Source: Sarcomyxa edulis
Taxonomy: Eukaryota > Basidiomycota > Agaricomycetes > Agaricales > Mycenaceae
DNA: 64,000 nucleotides
Direction: 5' to 3'
Assembly: GCA_009761415.1 (NCBI GenBank)
Contig: QUOL01000021.1
Coordinates: 490,179-554,178 of the forward strand
A program made the position numbers and the translations under genes. Each line of letters starts with the position of its first letter. Position 1 is the stretch's first letter. Shown here piece by piece: positions 8,206 through 18,851 of this stretch. Under the pieces are notes generated by a model. That model did no database searches. It had not been told where the DNA came from and worked only from the letters and a program-made list of their open reading frames with translations.

Positions 8206-11200
8206 ATGTCTAAATCATCGCCTGAATCAATGGCAACATCACCTTCACTCAATCCGGAATCTAATGCCGCCGGCACCCACGGTCTCACCCTTTACGCGAG
8301 CCCGACTTCGACATCCCTCGATCATGATGAGGTCCACGTTATTGAATCTGATCAAGATGAAAATAGGCGTTTGGAGAAAGAATGGGATGAAGCCCAATGG
8401 ATTCAATGCGGACAAGAATACAAGAACGTTCCGAATATCGTCAAAATCGCGGAACGAAACCTACTTTACATCCCACCCGAATTTGTCATATATTTCCCCC
8501 CAAATGACATGTCCATATTGGACATGATCAAATTTGATATCCCCGCAATGGCGAAACATGACTTGATGGAGCATTCGGGAGATGCATTCAGTTCTACAAC
8601 TCCGAGCGATATGATGGAAATTATCAAAGACATGACGGTTCCGTCACTAGCTGTTCTCGAAGCCCGGAAACGGCATTTTGGACAAGCTTGGTTGGATGGA
8701 AAAAGATCGATCAGGGATTGGGAAAATCCTGAGGTCTTTCTTCCTTTCTGGATGTTAACATTTTGGGAGCAGATGCTTGCTGTTCACTCAGCTAAGAAGA
8801 AATGGTGTCAAGCTATTATGTGGGTTCACGAGGCAGCTAAAGGGGCAGCCAAAGAATCTATGATCTACCAAGACTTTGAGGCTGTCTACGAGGCACTGGG
8901 GGGTTTGCCGTGGAACTCGAGTAAAGCGTTGGATGGCTTACGGTCAGACGTGATGATAGAAGATCTGCAAGATGTGCTTGCAGACAAGATGCTCAGAGGA
9001 GGGGTTGTCGATGCTCTCATGAACCTCCTCTCCGACCGTCTGCAGGCCACTCCAAGCTTATACCCCCAAACTATGATCACCAATACATGGTTTCCCCGGT
9101 GTATTGCGGTCGAGCCATGCTTTGGGGGACCACTAGATCCAGGTGTGAAACTGGTTCCCTACCATGTTACGAAAGGAAACACAGCCCATGCTCATATGCA
9201 GAAATATGGTGTATGGTTTCAAGACCCGGAACGAGATCGGCTTGTTTTCGTCTTACATAGTCCGCCATTCCATTGGGCAACATGCGCCATAAACTTCCGA
9301 AAAAAGCTTGTCCAATTTGGTGATGGATTCGATGGAGAGCTTCCCACCGATTTCTTGCGCGCTCTCCCACAATGGCTTCGTGAGCATTTTGGCGACGAAG
9401 AATTCATGATCACCAACGACTTGCCTTGCGCTCGCCAGCCAGCCGATGATGGGTACTCTTGTCCCATCATATCTGTCAACACCGCCAGCCATAACATATT
9501 CGGAGATCCTTTGTGGACACCCAAGACTGCAAAGTCACTGCGAATGAGGGCGTTTTGTGATCTAGTGAGGTGTACCATGACATCTAAGGTCAGTTTTGTC
9601 TTCTGCAAGAGGGTATATTGTTGCTTACTATGTCATACTGGCCTGTTTTCTAGAAAACAGATTCACCGACTCAGCAGAATGCTCACCTGAACATCACAGG
9701 TGCCGATTTCATGGCTAACATCTTATCAGCATATCCCGATACAAACGACGCAGGAGCCGAAGAGCCTGCAAAGAGCGCTAGCACACAGAAACGCCCATCT
9801 CCAGACTCGGTCGCTGAGGACAGACCCAAGAAGAAGATCTCCCCAAATCCGAAACCTATCCATCCATTCTTCAAACCACGTTCGAAATTCCGCGTCACAG
9901 TTCGGGCTGTTGGATCACACCCAATACGTCCCATCAATACTTCCGTGTCCCCACCGACTCTACTCTCGAATGCAGATACATCGAAAGTGCTATCGCTATC
10001 GGTACCAGTAGTATCCAAGTTGGATGTGTCACTTATAGCAGTACAATCTGAATCAGACGCACCACGGCCATTCTTGAAGGCCGAAGGTGGACAAAGCAGG
10101 TCTGCAAAGGCGTCTCGGGCCCAACGGAGCATCGTGCAGAGCGGGGACTTTCAGATTTCTGCCAAACGATGGCAGACATTTGTCAGTAAATGCGAAGATA
10201 TTGATAGTGAGGCGGGTTTTGACTCGATTACTCGCCCAAAACATGTTCAGTGCTCACAGTGTAAGGGTTGGATTGCAATGAAGGAGGTCTACAATGTCTC
10301 TCGCTTTCGAGATCACGTCGATCGTGATACATGCAAGGCCCCTCTACCAGCTGCTCGGGTTCTCACACTTCAAGAAACACCTCGTTGGAAGGCGTCGAAT
10401 CTCACACTTTTACCCAGTCCCTTCCCCAGTCCCTCCCCCAAAACTATCATGGTATCGAAGCCATGCCCCGGCTTGACAGAGGCTCTCAATCCAAAAATCT
10501 TTGCTTATCTCTCTCGCACGATGGCGACAGGTGGGGGATCAAGAGATCTTGACTATTTTGCTGCCGACCTCTTCAACAAGAAATTTCAGCAGCTTACAGT
10601 CATCGAGAAGACTGCTGTACATACTGCGCAGGTCCAGGGACGTACCTGGAGGAACGACACGTCCCCGGGTGTCATAGCTGTTTTTGCTACTGGCCTCAAC
10701 CCTTGTCTGTCCTTCTTCGATGTTCAAGTCACGGATGACGCAGAACGAAGCCATCTACGTAGTCACAATCCCTGTCCTCCTTGCCTACAAGTTCTATCAT
10801 CTCGATCGTTCCAGGCGGCGATTAGTCGTAAAGCACCCGACAATGACAATATCAAGTTTACGCCAAAGAAGTTTCAGAATCCCATCCTTGGCGCTATCTA
10901 CGCAAGATGCAAAGGACTACAACAACTGCTTGAGGAGGTACGTTCTCAGCTTCTTCGACTGTCAATATTGAGATTTTGACATTTTGCATCCGTAGTCCAA
11001 CTCAAGATCACCGATGATGCGCTACGTCAAACATGTCCTTGATGGCAGCTTCAAGGACAATACTGTCTTTGTAGGACTTGTCGAGGCCATGGTACTTGCT
11101 AAAGATCGGGAAATGAAGGGTACTGGGATGCAAAACTTCAAGTATAACCCGGACTTCAGAGAGTTCATGAGCCTCGTCTTGACCACCAGTCCCAGGGCAT

Positions 11201-11597
11201 ATCGTACTCTTGGTCTCGAGATCAAAGTTCCTACAACGCGAGCTCTCCAGTGCGTACCTGATTTTTCTTATTTGTTAGGAATATTCCATTGATGCATATC
11301 ATTAGACATCGTCAAGCCTCTGCACCGAGATTTCCAATTGGGATTCAAAACCGTACATTCGAATATGCAAAACAGTACTGTACGGATTACAAATATCCAC
11401 TCGGCTTGCCTATCGCCCTCGCTGTAGATGACTCAAAATTATTCGCCACACTTCGTCCACTGTATGACGGTGTTCAGAAGGCATGGTATATTGTTGGATC
11501 TGTAGGAGACGAGCCAATCAAAATTCCCGACATCGACGCTCATCAGCAAACCAGAGTTTCCGCTATAGAAGCTTATAGTAAACAATCAAAAATGTAG
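8206..11597 (+). CDS. Ulp1-type protease joined to N-terminal half of transposase
   Basis: The ATG at 8206 is used; the open frame begins earlier with TTG only. Exons 8206-9588, 9654-10937, 10996-11249 and 11306-11597 splice in phase. Residues ~340-450 look like a C48 (Ulp1/SENP) cysteine protease: His356 (PFHWA), Asp373 (FGDGF) and Cys419 (GYSCP), with spacing of 17 and 46 residues, close to yeast Ulp1. A Gln lies eight residues before the Cys. A Ser/Pro linker with basic clusters follows, then a CxxC-containing region (HVQCSQCKGW ... HVDRDTC) and the first transposase segment, including VDDSK, a candidate catalytic Asp. The frame stops at TAG exactly where the nested insertion begins, so the protein is truncated. 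SUMO or ubiquitin-like substrates are possible but not shown. Confidence 0.75.
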
Positions 11598-12925
11598 CCA
11601 CCGTAGACCCCATAGAAGTCACATAGAAGGTTGTCGAAACACCCGGTCTACATAGATCTTTGTAGCATTGCATGGTGAGCACTTCAGTCTACATAGATCT
11701 TCGTAGTCTTGTATAGGTTTGGTGTTCTCGCACCTTCACGCACTGACACTAGCTTGCAAAAGCATTTTCTTTCTAAGTCCAAATAATCCGGCCCTAAACT
11801 GCCAGCACATCGAAGTTACGGTGCCTCGACATCTAGTCATTTCCTCCTTTTTCTCTACCTTTCACCACGTATACTCATCACCCAGTGCATCCTGGTCGAA
11901 GATTGCCCTCCGCCCCTCCCGACACTGGGAATCATTCCGGGACCCAGCAGGAGACAGCACATTTTGAACTTTGCTCTTATGTTTGTTCGTGCTCGGAGAG
12001 TTTCCAAGGGAATACGTGAGTACGTTCATTCTTTGTGTCTTGTTATTGACATCAAACTCTACTAGGAAGTTGGTATGTCAAAATTGCCCCACCACACGAC
12101 TCACACTCCCTGTGCAGCTCTCTCCAAAACTATGTTGCTAATATTCGGTTAGACGGAAATCTGAAGGCGGTTTAGTTGACTCTTTGAGACACTGCGTACG
12201 TACACCGTCTCTACTAAATTAAACACAACTAACAATACTTTGACTGTGTAGCGGACAAGAAGCATACAAGGTAGGGGACGGGGGACGCAGCAAACGGGCT
12301 GGAAACACGGCTAGAGAATGACAAACACAACGAGCAAACCAGGAACACGACAAAGGAACGGGGTTGCGACTGTGATGAAGGGACGGCAGTGACGAGGAGA
12401 CGGGGAATGCGACCGTGACGAGGAGACGGGGAAGGCGACCGTGACGAAGGAACGGCAGTAACGAGTGGATGGGGAACGCGGCAGTGACGAGGAGACGGGG
12501 AATGTGACAGTGATGAAGAGACAGGGAACACCGCGATGTGAGTGACGAGGGGACAGGGAACGCGACGAGACGGTGGTGTGAGTCAGTGGTGGACGTGCCC
12601 GATTGTGGGGGAAGGGATTTTGTACGTAGGGCAGGAGAACTGTTTTTGTCTATCATACGTAGCTCAGAACATCCAATTCAATCTTAAATCTTTCGAACAT
12701 CTTGTTCGTGGCTTATACATGGTGGAACAATAGGAATAGGGTTATATTGTTGTAATAATGTGGACCCAGGATGTCTAAAGAGACCACCATAGATCTCCGT
12801 AGAAGTCACTGATACTTACGTAGAACTCCATAGATGGTGAGGGTGACTACGTAGAACTATCGAGCCCAGGACCCTTACTATGGGCTCTTTGGCTCTATAG
12901 TTCCCTATGCACATCTATATAGATC
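11598..12925. mobile_element. Insertion splitting the transposase gene
   Basis: The reading frame stops at 11597 and the transposase resumes near 12926 in a different phase, so simple GT-AG splicing does not restore it. The outer parts hold similar direct segments (CCACCGTAGA ... ATAGAAGTCAC at 11598 and CCACCATAGA ... GTAGAAGTCAC at about 12783) and several ACATAGATCTTTGTAG-like motifs near both edges. No coding capacity is recognised. I found no convincing inverted repeats or target duplication, so both class and exact ends are open. It could be a non-autonomous element or a composite of two small ones. Confidence 0.55.
12372..12537. repeat. 26-bp minisatellite
   Basis: About six imperfect units of a 26-bp sequence (GTGACGAGGAGACGGGGAAT plus six more bases) lie head to tail, some shortened to 17 bp. 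The array keeps several frames open on both strands, giving spurious Ser/Pro-rich ORFs on the minus strand. Confidence 0.8.
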
Positions 12926-15722
12926 TGCCTAGCATACTTCCGGTTTGCTGATGCTCTTCGTTCATTTCTTGACCACGGAGACTTCGAAAAAGCTACCAAG
13001 GTTCGTGTTTCAAATACGTCTGCATCTTTCGACCATCTATTGATACCACAGCAGCTTCGTCTATGGATCATACAAATACCGTTACCTGGAGTTCCTCCTC
13101 TTGCACTCGCAATCATGGCCATCAGCTCAAAACTCAAATCGGATGATCTTGCCGTACACCAGATCTCGCTAATGAAGGGGCTCATCTCCAATGGCCTACG
13201 GATTATCTCTAGCGGAGGTGATGGGGCATCCGTCGAACGAGATTGTCAACGCAGAACCGCTAGCGCCGGCGAGTTAATCGAACATAAGATCAAGCACCCT
13301 GTATCTACCTCGGGACTTAAAGAGGTCGTTGTATCGCTTCACTCCCTCGATGAAAACGTCTGGGTTATCATCCAAGACTCTAAGCATGGCCTTAAGACTT
13401 TTCGCAATAATGTATTCTCTGGCGCGCGGTGCTTAACCCTCGGCAACTTTCTTGTATTTTATCAGCAAGCCTACAACATGGCAATGGACCCAAGTGGACC
13501 TCTTTACAGACGCGATGTTATCAAGTATGATAAACAAGATGACAACGGCGCGACTCGTTTCTTCAGTGCAGACTCAGTCGAACAAGCATCTCAAAACCCA
13601 ACCGAACACCTCGGCTTAGTAGTTTACCTTCTCGTGATGGGCGACTTCATTGACACCTACCAAAGCCGAACTCTCAGCCATCACGAACGAGCAAAGATTG
13701 CTATCCGAACCCTCTTATTTCTCGAGACCTGGCGAATGTTCCTCAAAAAGGCTGGGTACTCCGAGGCACGGCACTTTATCTCCAAAGAAGCGTACGACAT
13801 AGCCAAAATTCTCATCAATGGTCTTCTTGGACTTATCTTCATTCACCGCAACCATCTCGTCACTCCGTGCCCTCTCCTTCCTTGGATGAATGGAAGTGAG
13901 CCAAACGAGCACTGCTTCGCCGACATGCGCTCTCTTTCCCCAGACTTTACCATGCACGACGCTGTCCTAATGATACCAAAACTCCGAACAATGATGCAAG
14001 CATCTTGTCGCGTCAAACTATCCAAGTCCGACTACAAGAAAACCGCCTCGGGGTATCAACATACATATTTTTGCAAGGACGGGATCGATTTTGGACTTCT
14101 CGGTCGGTATCCAACAGATGTCGAACTTTCCACAGCATACGAGATTGCCTCTGAGGAGAATGACACTCTCTGGACCCTCTTGGGTGTACACCCGGAACTG
14201 ATAAGGATAGCCCCACTTCCAGCCGCAGCAATCGCGAACTCGTTGTCTACTTCCCTACCTGAGGCTCCATCGGCTACATCATCCGACGACTCTTGCGATG
14301 ATGAAGTTCCAGAGACTACGGACGCGGAAGAGTTGCAGGCAATCATCGACGAAGTTAGCGCTATGACCACCATGTCGGTTAGGGCTGACAACCAGCTTGA
14401 TGCGTGTCTGTTTGCATCGGTTGCTCTGTCCCTCAATGAACTAGGTGCCATGTATGTACTACCCTTTGGGATTGTCACGGTTTTTCGAACTAATTTACAT
14501 CGTATCTAGTGATGCCTTACCCAAAGAAGATAGAGATCCAGGTCGTATTGCGGCAATACAAGCCGATATCCAAAGCGCGTTGACATCGGATCCTCAACTG
14601 TGGGGTGTCTTTCTCCGAAGTCTACAAAATGCCCAACATGAGATTTCGGGCGTGTCAGAACCAGAGTCTTCAAACCCCCATCCCTGCTCCTCCAAACCAC
14701 TCATTGACATCTCGACTTATGATCTAGCACCACTTGTTCTTCTGCGACGTCAGCATCAAACTCGTCAGGCCAAAATTGGGGTCAGGAACTACAACCGCAA
14801 AGGTCGTATCGAAGAGCTGGAAGAAGGTAGCAGTCCGACCAAGGAGCTCTCCGAACGCCAAAAGTTGGCCCAACAAATGTACTCCATCATCAGGGACTCG
14901 GACCAAGAACGCGGTCTCAGTACCGGTCTCAACCGTACTACGCGTTGGAAAGAGAATGGACCTGTTCTGGCTTCCACCGCCGTGGATAATCCTGCCGTAC
15001 CCAGTGCACCTGCGGGGAATTCGGCGAATGCAGAAGTAGTTGCCCGGGGTCGGGCGCAAGATGTAAGCACTCAGTCGTACTTTCTTTCGGGCTTGTGTCT
15101 TACTTCTCCTGTGTTCAGATAATCAAACGTCGCCGCACCATCTTCGGTAATGCAAAACTCAAGTGCCTCGCTACGGTCGCAGAAGCTCTTGTTGGTGCCG
15201 AGTCTCGCCTTTCCACTGGCTCTTATGGTTTTGTCATGACAGAATCGGAACTTATGCTGGCCCAAGGTATGTCGAGACCTCTTGTTGAATAGGCTCAAAG
15301 TTGACTCAGATATCGACTCAGCCATCACAATGTATTCTAAGAATGGAGGCAAGGCTGGTGCACATTCGTGGGTACCAGATACAGAGAATATCGGCTCTCT
15401 GTCTTACATTGTGGTCCAACTTTTCCAACATTCGCATCGGCGTCAATTCAAGATAATTCATCGGCACTGTGCCACCCTCGGAACCAGCCAGTTTGCTCAC
15501 TTACCGTCTAACTCGTTCCTCGCTCTCCTCCCACCTGATTCCGTCGACGTTTTCCATAGTCACGTCGAAATTCGAGCCGCGGGAGCAAAACTATTCGAAG
15601 ATTTGAGATCGGAGAAGAATGAACTGTTGAAGGCTGTGGCCAGTTTGAACACGATCCGTAGGAAGGGCAAGGCAAATGTGAGTGCACTAGAGATCGTCGA
15701 AGAGGATGACATAGCCGAGTGA
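12926..15722 (+). CDS. C-terminal half of transposase
   Basis: This continues the transposon protein after the insertion: exons ~12926-14451, 14510-15062, 15119-15266 and 15310-15722. Motifs fit an RNase-H-fold transposase of the P/hAT type: GGDGAS, then QDSKHGLKTFRNN (a candidate third acid, followed by an Arg-Asn like that of P elements), then SGARCLTLGN, and further on NEHCFADMRSLSPDF with a candidate Glu. A Glu/Asp-rich stretch and a Lys/Arg-rich C-terminus follow. Without the insertion the whole gene would encode roughly 1,950 residues. No start codon belongs to this half, so in the present copy it is effectively a remnant. The catalytic assignment is by motif and needs a structure-based comparison. 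Confidence 0.7.
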
Positions 15723-15807
15723 TAGGGATGCATACCGTGTATCCAACAGACCGTGTACTATGAGCGAAACGATTTTTTTGACATATACTCGTATGTTTCT
15801 TGCATAA

Positions 15808-15890
15808 TCCGGACAAATTTCTGAGAGCCGCCGAACGAGGCGCATAATCCGGACAAAAATTTTGTTTTTGAGGACAAGCTAATCCGGACA
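15808..15890. promoter_or_regulatory. Right subterminal TCCGGACA cluster
   Basis: TCCGGACA occurs at 15808, 15848 and 15883, mirroring the left cluster. It lies between the end of the transposase gene and the right inverted repeat. Confidence 0.6.
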
Positions 15891-15916
15891 ACGCATCTGA
15901 GATTCTGAAATTCTGC

Positions 15917-15969
15917 ATTCGACCTCAAGCGGCATTCTCAGGGGTCCTTCTCAGGGGTCCTTTCGTAAC
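15917..15969 (-). repeat. Right terminal inverted repeat, duplicated tip and target duplication
   Basis: The 32-bp inverted repeat is 15917-15948. The 13 bases TCTCAGGGGTCCT are repeated at 15949-15961, lengthening this end only. The target copy TTCGTAAC follows at 15962-15969. Confidence 0.9.
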
Positions 15970-16213
15970 AGGGCGCGATGCATCACGTGAGTAAAATGGC
16001 CACGTGGCTGCACTGGCACTGCTCTCTCGGGCTGTTTCAAATTGACATAGTCTGAATCAATTGGCAGAGCCGATACCGGGTTTGAGAGAACGTGATCTAC
16101 ACGTGACGTACAATCTGAACCAAACAACAAAAAAAAAGAAGACGCGTCGCGTTCAACTCAAGTCGCGTCCTCAACAACGCGTTCAGACATAGTTACCTGT
16201 CGCAAACCTCACC

Positions 16214-16561
16214 ATGGATTTACCACATGACTCCACTATACATGAGAACCAGATTTTCCCCGAGAGTAGTACTACAGCAGGCTCAACAAGCATCAAAACA
16301 CCTTCCCCTGAACTGACTGTTAAGATACCTACCCGTTATTCTCCATACTACCGGTCCCCTACTGGTACTTTTAATCCGGATCTACAGCTTAACACTGGCT
16401 CAAACCTAGCCTCCCCAATCCTCCTGAGCACTCCTGATAGTGCAGGCGGAAGCTCTCCAACCCGAACTCGAAGTCTTCGAGGCTCTGAGTCTCTCCTGGA
16501 GCTACCTCCAGTCGCGTCATCCTCGTATATTGTCGCAGAGGTACAGATCCATGGATTGTGA
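16214..16561 (+). pseudogene. 5' fragment of an unknown element-borne gene
   Basis: An ATG-started frame of 115 residues, rich in Ser, Thr and Pro, with no recognised domain. Its last codons (from about 16530) overlap the antisense helicase fragment, so the natural C-terminus is missing. GAGGTACAG near the end could also be a splice donor. I read it as the truncated N-terminal part of a protein encoded by the parental element. Confidence 0.45.
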
Positions 16562-17212
16562 CCTTGGTGCAGTCGAGCTTTCATAAATCCCATCTGCTCG
16601 AATGCCTTGCGAAAATACGGTCCCCATACATTGAGAAGATGGAGTTCATCGAAGCCAACTCCACAGATGCGATTGTAGAACTCCTCGTCGCGTAGCGCTA
16701 GCTCGAATCCTTTAGATTTGAGTTGTTCAGGACCTGCGATGATGATAGTGGGCTCGGCGCGTGCCGCGACCCAAAGGTCCTCGTTTCGTATATGTTGAGC
16801 TTCGTCGGCAGTGTCTGCGTTGATTACAGACACTTTGAGACCTAAAGATGACATTCGTGCGGCCTATTTTACCGTCAGAAATTGATATGCCCTTAAGAAA
16901 AGCAAAACATACCATGTCGTGTTCGAGAGGTTTGGTTGGACAAATGACTAGTAGACAGGGATTCTCGGGGAATTTTGCGGTGGGACAGAGGGTAGGATCT
17001 TTGGTCACAGCTAGTACAACTAACATATACATACTAAAGTACCCTGTTTTCCCACTTCCCGTGGGTGTAGCAAGAAGGTCAATTCCATCAAGAGTTTTAC
17101 AAACCCCTTCGACCTGATAATCATGAGGTACATAGGGTAGATTTGAGTCACGGAGCATTTTTCGGCACAGATCATAGCCAGCTGGAGAGCTCCAGCGGAA
17201 TGTTTCAGTCAT
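16530..17212 (-). pseudogene. 5' fragment of RecQ/DExH helicase
   Basis: Two exons (17212-16913, then 16863 onward) encode an N-terminal helicase fragment. Motif I is ATPTGSGKT, motif Ia is ICPTKPLEHDM, and motif II appears as GFDELHLLNVWG (a DExH box). Motif III begins as ICTSATI, after which the sequence turns into the antisense of the neighbouring frame and family similarity ends. Motifs IV-VI are absent, so the product cannot be a working helicase. RecQ-like helicases of this kind occur as multicopy genes in agaricomycete genomes; here the fragment sits just inside the right inverted repeat and is best read as captured or deleted cargo. Confidence 0.7.
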
Positions 17213-17351
17213 GGTGGGCGATGCATGGAAGTTTTTGCGAAGATGTTCGGGCGTTCGGTGAGCTTCGGTGAGTGGTTGCCTTATTTGGACGTCACGCGTA
17301 CGTCACGTTTTCTCAAACCCGGTATCGGGTGTGCCAGTTGAATCAGACTCT

Positions 17352-17383
17352 AATTCAAGTGATCGACTTTCATCACTTGAATT
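17352..17383. other. Perfect 12-bp hairpin
   Basis: AATTCAAGTGAT at 17352-17363 pairs perfectly with ATCACTTGAATT at 17372-17383 around an 8-base loop. It lies immediately outside the short inverted-repeat element. Its role is unknown; it may be a landing site or a remnant of another insertion. Confidence 0.6.
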
Positions 17384-17663
17384 GTTGTCTGACTTTGGGA
17401 GACTAAAATTGACAGTGCAATCACAACTTGAATGACTCGACAGGACTCGATGGCTCTCGACGCGTTGTGCCAACTATTCCGGGCCCACAACTGCTCATCC
17501 ACGACGCTACAAATCTGCCGTCGACGACTATCCTAGCGACTTGTGTCTGCCGTACAATCGCATCTAAGCTCGTCTTTTCAGTTACCTTCTATATTCATAC
17601 AAGGTGAGGTCAACGATCTCAGCACAGTCTATCTGATCAGATTCTTTATGTTCATAGGGAAAT

Positions 17664-18851
17664 ATGTCTAGCATCTCTTACGAGGATGCCGAGACGGTTG
17701 TACGAGTCCTGCAGTATATCGTAGCTAACGGGCTAGCCAGCATTCCTGGTCTCCATGCTACAAAAATCTTAGGTTTGGCCAAAGATATTAGCTCAGGTCG
17801 TGCGTTCCGAACCAAATCTCTCCCGCAACAAACCCATCGTTGCTATATTTGTCGTCGATTGAGAGAGTACCCTATCTACCCAGACGCCCCACCGTTATGC
17901 TCCCAATGCGCTACATTCAACGCCGCGCGTAAAAAGGATATATCTACTCCCAATACGTTTGCAGGTCGTACTGCTTTGGTGACTGGTGGCCGAATGAATC
18001 TGGGATACGCGGTTGCCCTTGCTCTGCTCCGTGGGGGTGCATCTAATGTCATAATTACGACCCGCTTCCCCGATGACGCTGTACGCCGCTATACAACGGA
18101 GCTCGATTATAAGTTATGGTCATCGCGTCTACAAATGGTTCAAGCCGACTTCACATCAGCCATATCCATTCAACTCGCTGTTCGTGCTATCAGAAATCTG
18201 GCGAATGGTCGCCTCGATATTCTCATCAATAACGCAGCTCAAACTGTTCCAATCCCGGCTCCAGAGCACGACAGACTACTTTCTGGAGAGTTGGAACTAG
18301 TCCAACCAGTCGAGCACCATCTAGCCGCCATTGACACCTCGTTGGTAACCATCACAGGTCCTACTATCAATTCTTGGGTAGCCAAATACAACGAATTTCC
18401 GTACAAAGAGCTTCTCGACGTTCTCGCCGTCAATTCTGTCGCCCCATTTATACTCATACGCGAGTGCATAGACCTCATGCAGCACCCAGATCCGACCCAT
18501 ATCGTGAACGTCTCCTCGAGAGAGGGCATGTTCGAGGCTCAGGGAAACAAACGGAGCGGCGACCACGTCCACACAAATATGGCCAAGGCAGCACTCAACA
18601 TGATGACGCAGACGCTCGGCGGCGAATTCAAACGCCACCACGTCTACATTAACGCTGTAGATCCTGGCTATCTGAGTCACCAGCATAGTCTTACTCACAA
18701 TGGAACCGGTGGGACAATTGAATCCAATGTACCGCTGAATTGGGACGATGGGGCTGCTCGTGTTCTTAATCCTTGCATTCGCGATCCTCCCATTTCTGGT
18801 GCGTTTTTCAAGGATTATCGGGACAGAGAGTGGATCAATGGGTATATTTGA
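17664..18851 (+). CDS. SDR-fold oxidoreductase-like protein with CxxC knuckle, atypical active site
   Basis: A single coding exon of 395 residues follows a likely 5' UTR intron (17604-17657). Residues ~60-82 hold CYIC and CSQC, a four-Cys zinc knuckle placed before the Rossmann domain. The SDR domain starts at ~100: nucleotide motif TGGRMNLG (107-114), NNAAQ (189-193) and VNVSSREG with Ser284/285. The usual YxxxK reads TNMAK, so the catalytic Tyr is replaced by Thr304 while Lys308 remains. The middle Gly of the nucleotide motif is Asn. These changes make classical dehydrogenase chemistry doubtful, although cofactor binding may persist. No signal peptide is seen. I do not know the substrate. 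Confidence 0.75.
   Translation: MSSISYEDAETVVRVLQYIVANGLASIPGLHATKILGLAKDISSGRAFRTKSLPQQTHRCYICRRLREYPIYPDAPPLCSQCATFNAARKKDISTPNTFAGRTALVTGGRMNLGYAVALALLRGGASNVIITTRFPDDAVRRYTTELDYKLWSSRLQMVQADFTSAISIQLAVRAIRNLANGRLDILINNAAQTVPIPAPEHDRLLSGELELVQPVEHHLAAIDTSLVTITGPTINSWVAKYNEFPYKELLDVLAVNSVAPFILIRECIDLMQHPDPTHIVNVSSREGMFEAQGNKRSGDHVHTNMAKAALNMMTQTLGGEFKRHHVYINAVDPGYLSHQHSLTHNGTGGTIESNVPLNWDDGAARVLNPCIRDPPISGAFFKDYRDREWINGYI

Larger units (their letters stand above)
7971..15961 (+). mobile_element. Large TIR DNA transposon (7,991 bp) with protease-transposase gene
   Basis: The element starts AGGACCCCTGAGAATGCC and ends in the reverse complement. The terminal inverted repeats match over 32 bp (7971-8002 and 15917-15948). 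It is flanked by TTCGTAAC on both sides (7963-7970 and 15962-15969), an 8-bp target duplication as in hAT, P and KDZ-type elements. Both ends carry subterminal TCCGGACA repeats. Inside, one long spliced gene encodes a Ulp1-type cysteine protease joined to a transposase with RNase-H-fold features. A ~1.3-kb insertion splits that gene, so this copy is probably not autonomous. The right end has an extra 13-bp tandem duplication of the terminus. The superfamily is not settled; P-like or hAT-like is my best guess from motifs and target size. Confidence 0.88.
16049..17349. mobile_element. Short inverted-repeat element carrying two gene 5' ends
   Basis: The two ends form an inverted repeat of about 47 bp with five mismatches (16049-16095 and 17303-17349), sharing CCGATACCGGGTTTGAGA. 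Inside are the 5' end of an unknown plus-strand gene and the 5' end of a minus-strand RecQ/DExH helicase gene, facing each other and fused tail to tail near 16530. This is what an internal deletion of a longer two-gene element would leave. I could not find a clear target duplication, so the true ends may lie slightly further out. Confidence 0.65.

Noticed and set aside
12219..12656. Minus-strand Ser/Pro/His-rich frames
   Set aside because: These frames lie in the 26-bp minisatellite inside a non-coding insertion.
11598..12925. Reading this stretch as a normal intron of the transposase
   Set aside because: No GT-AG pair joins the two halves in phase, and the length is far above the 43-76 nt usual here.
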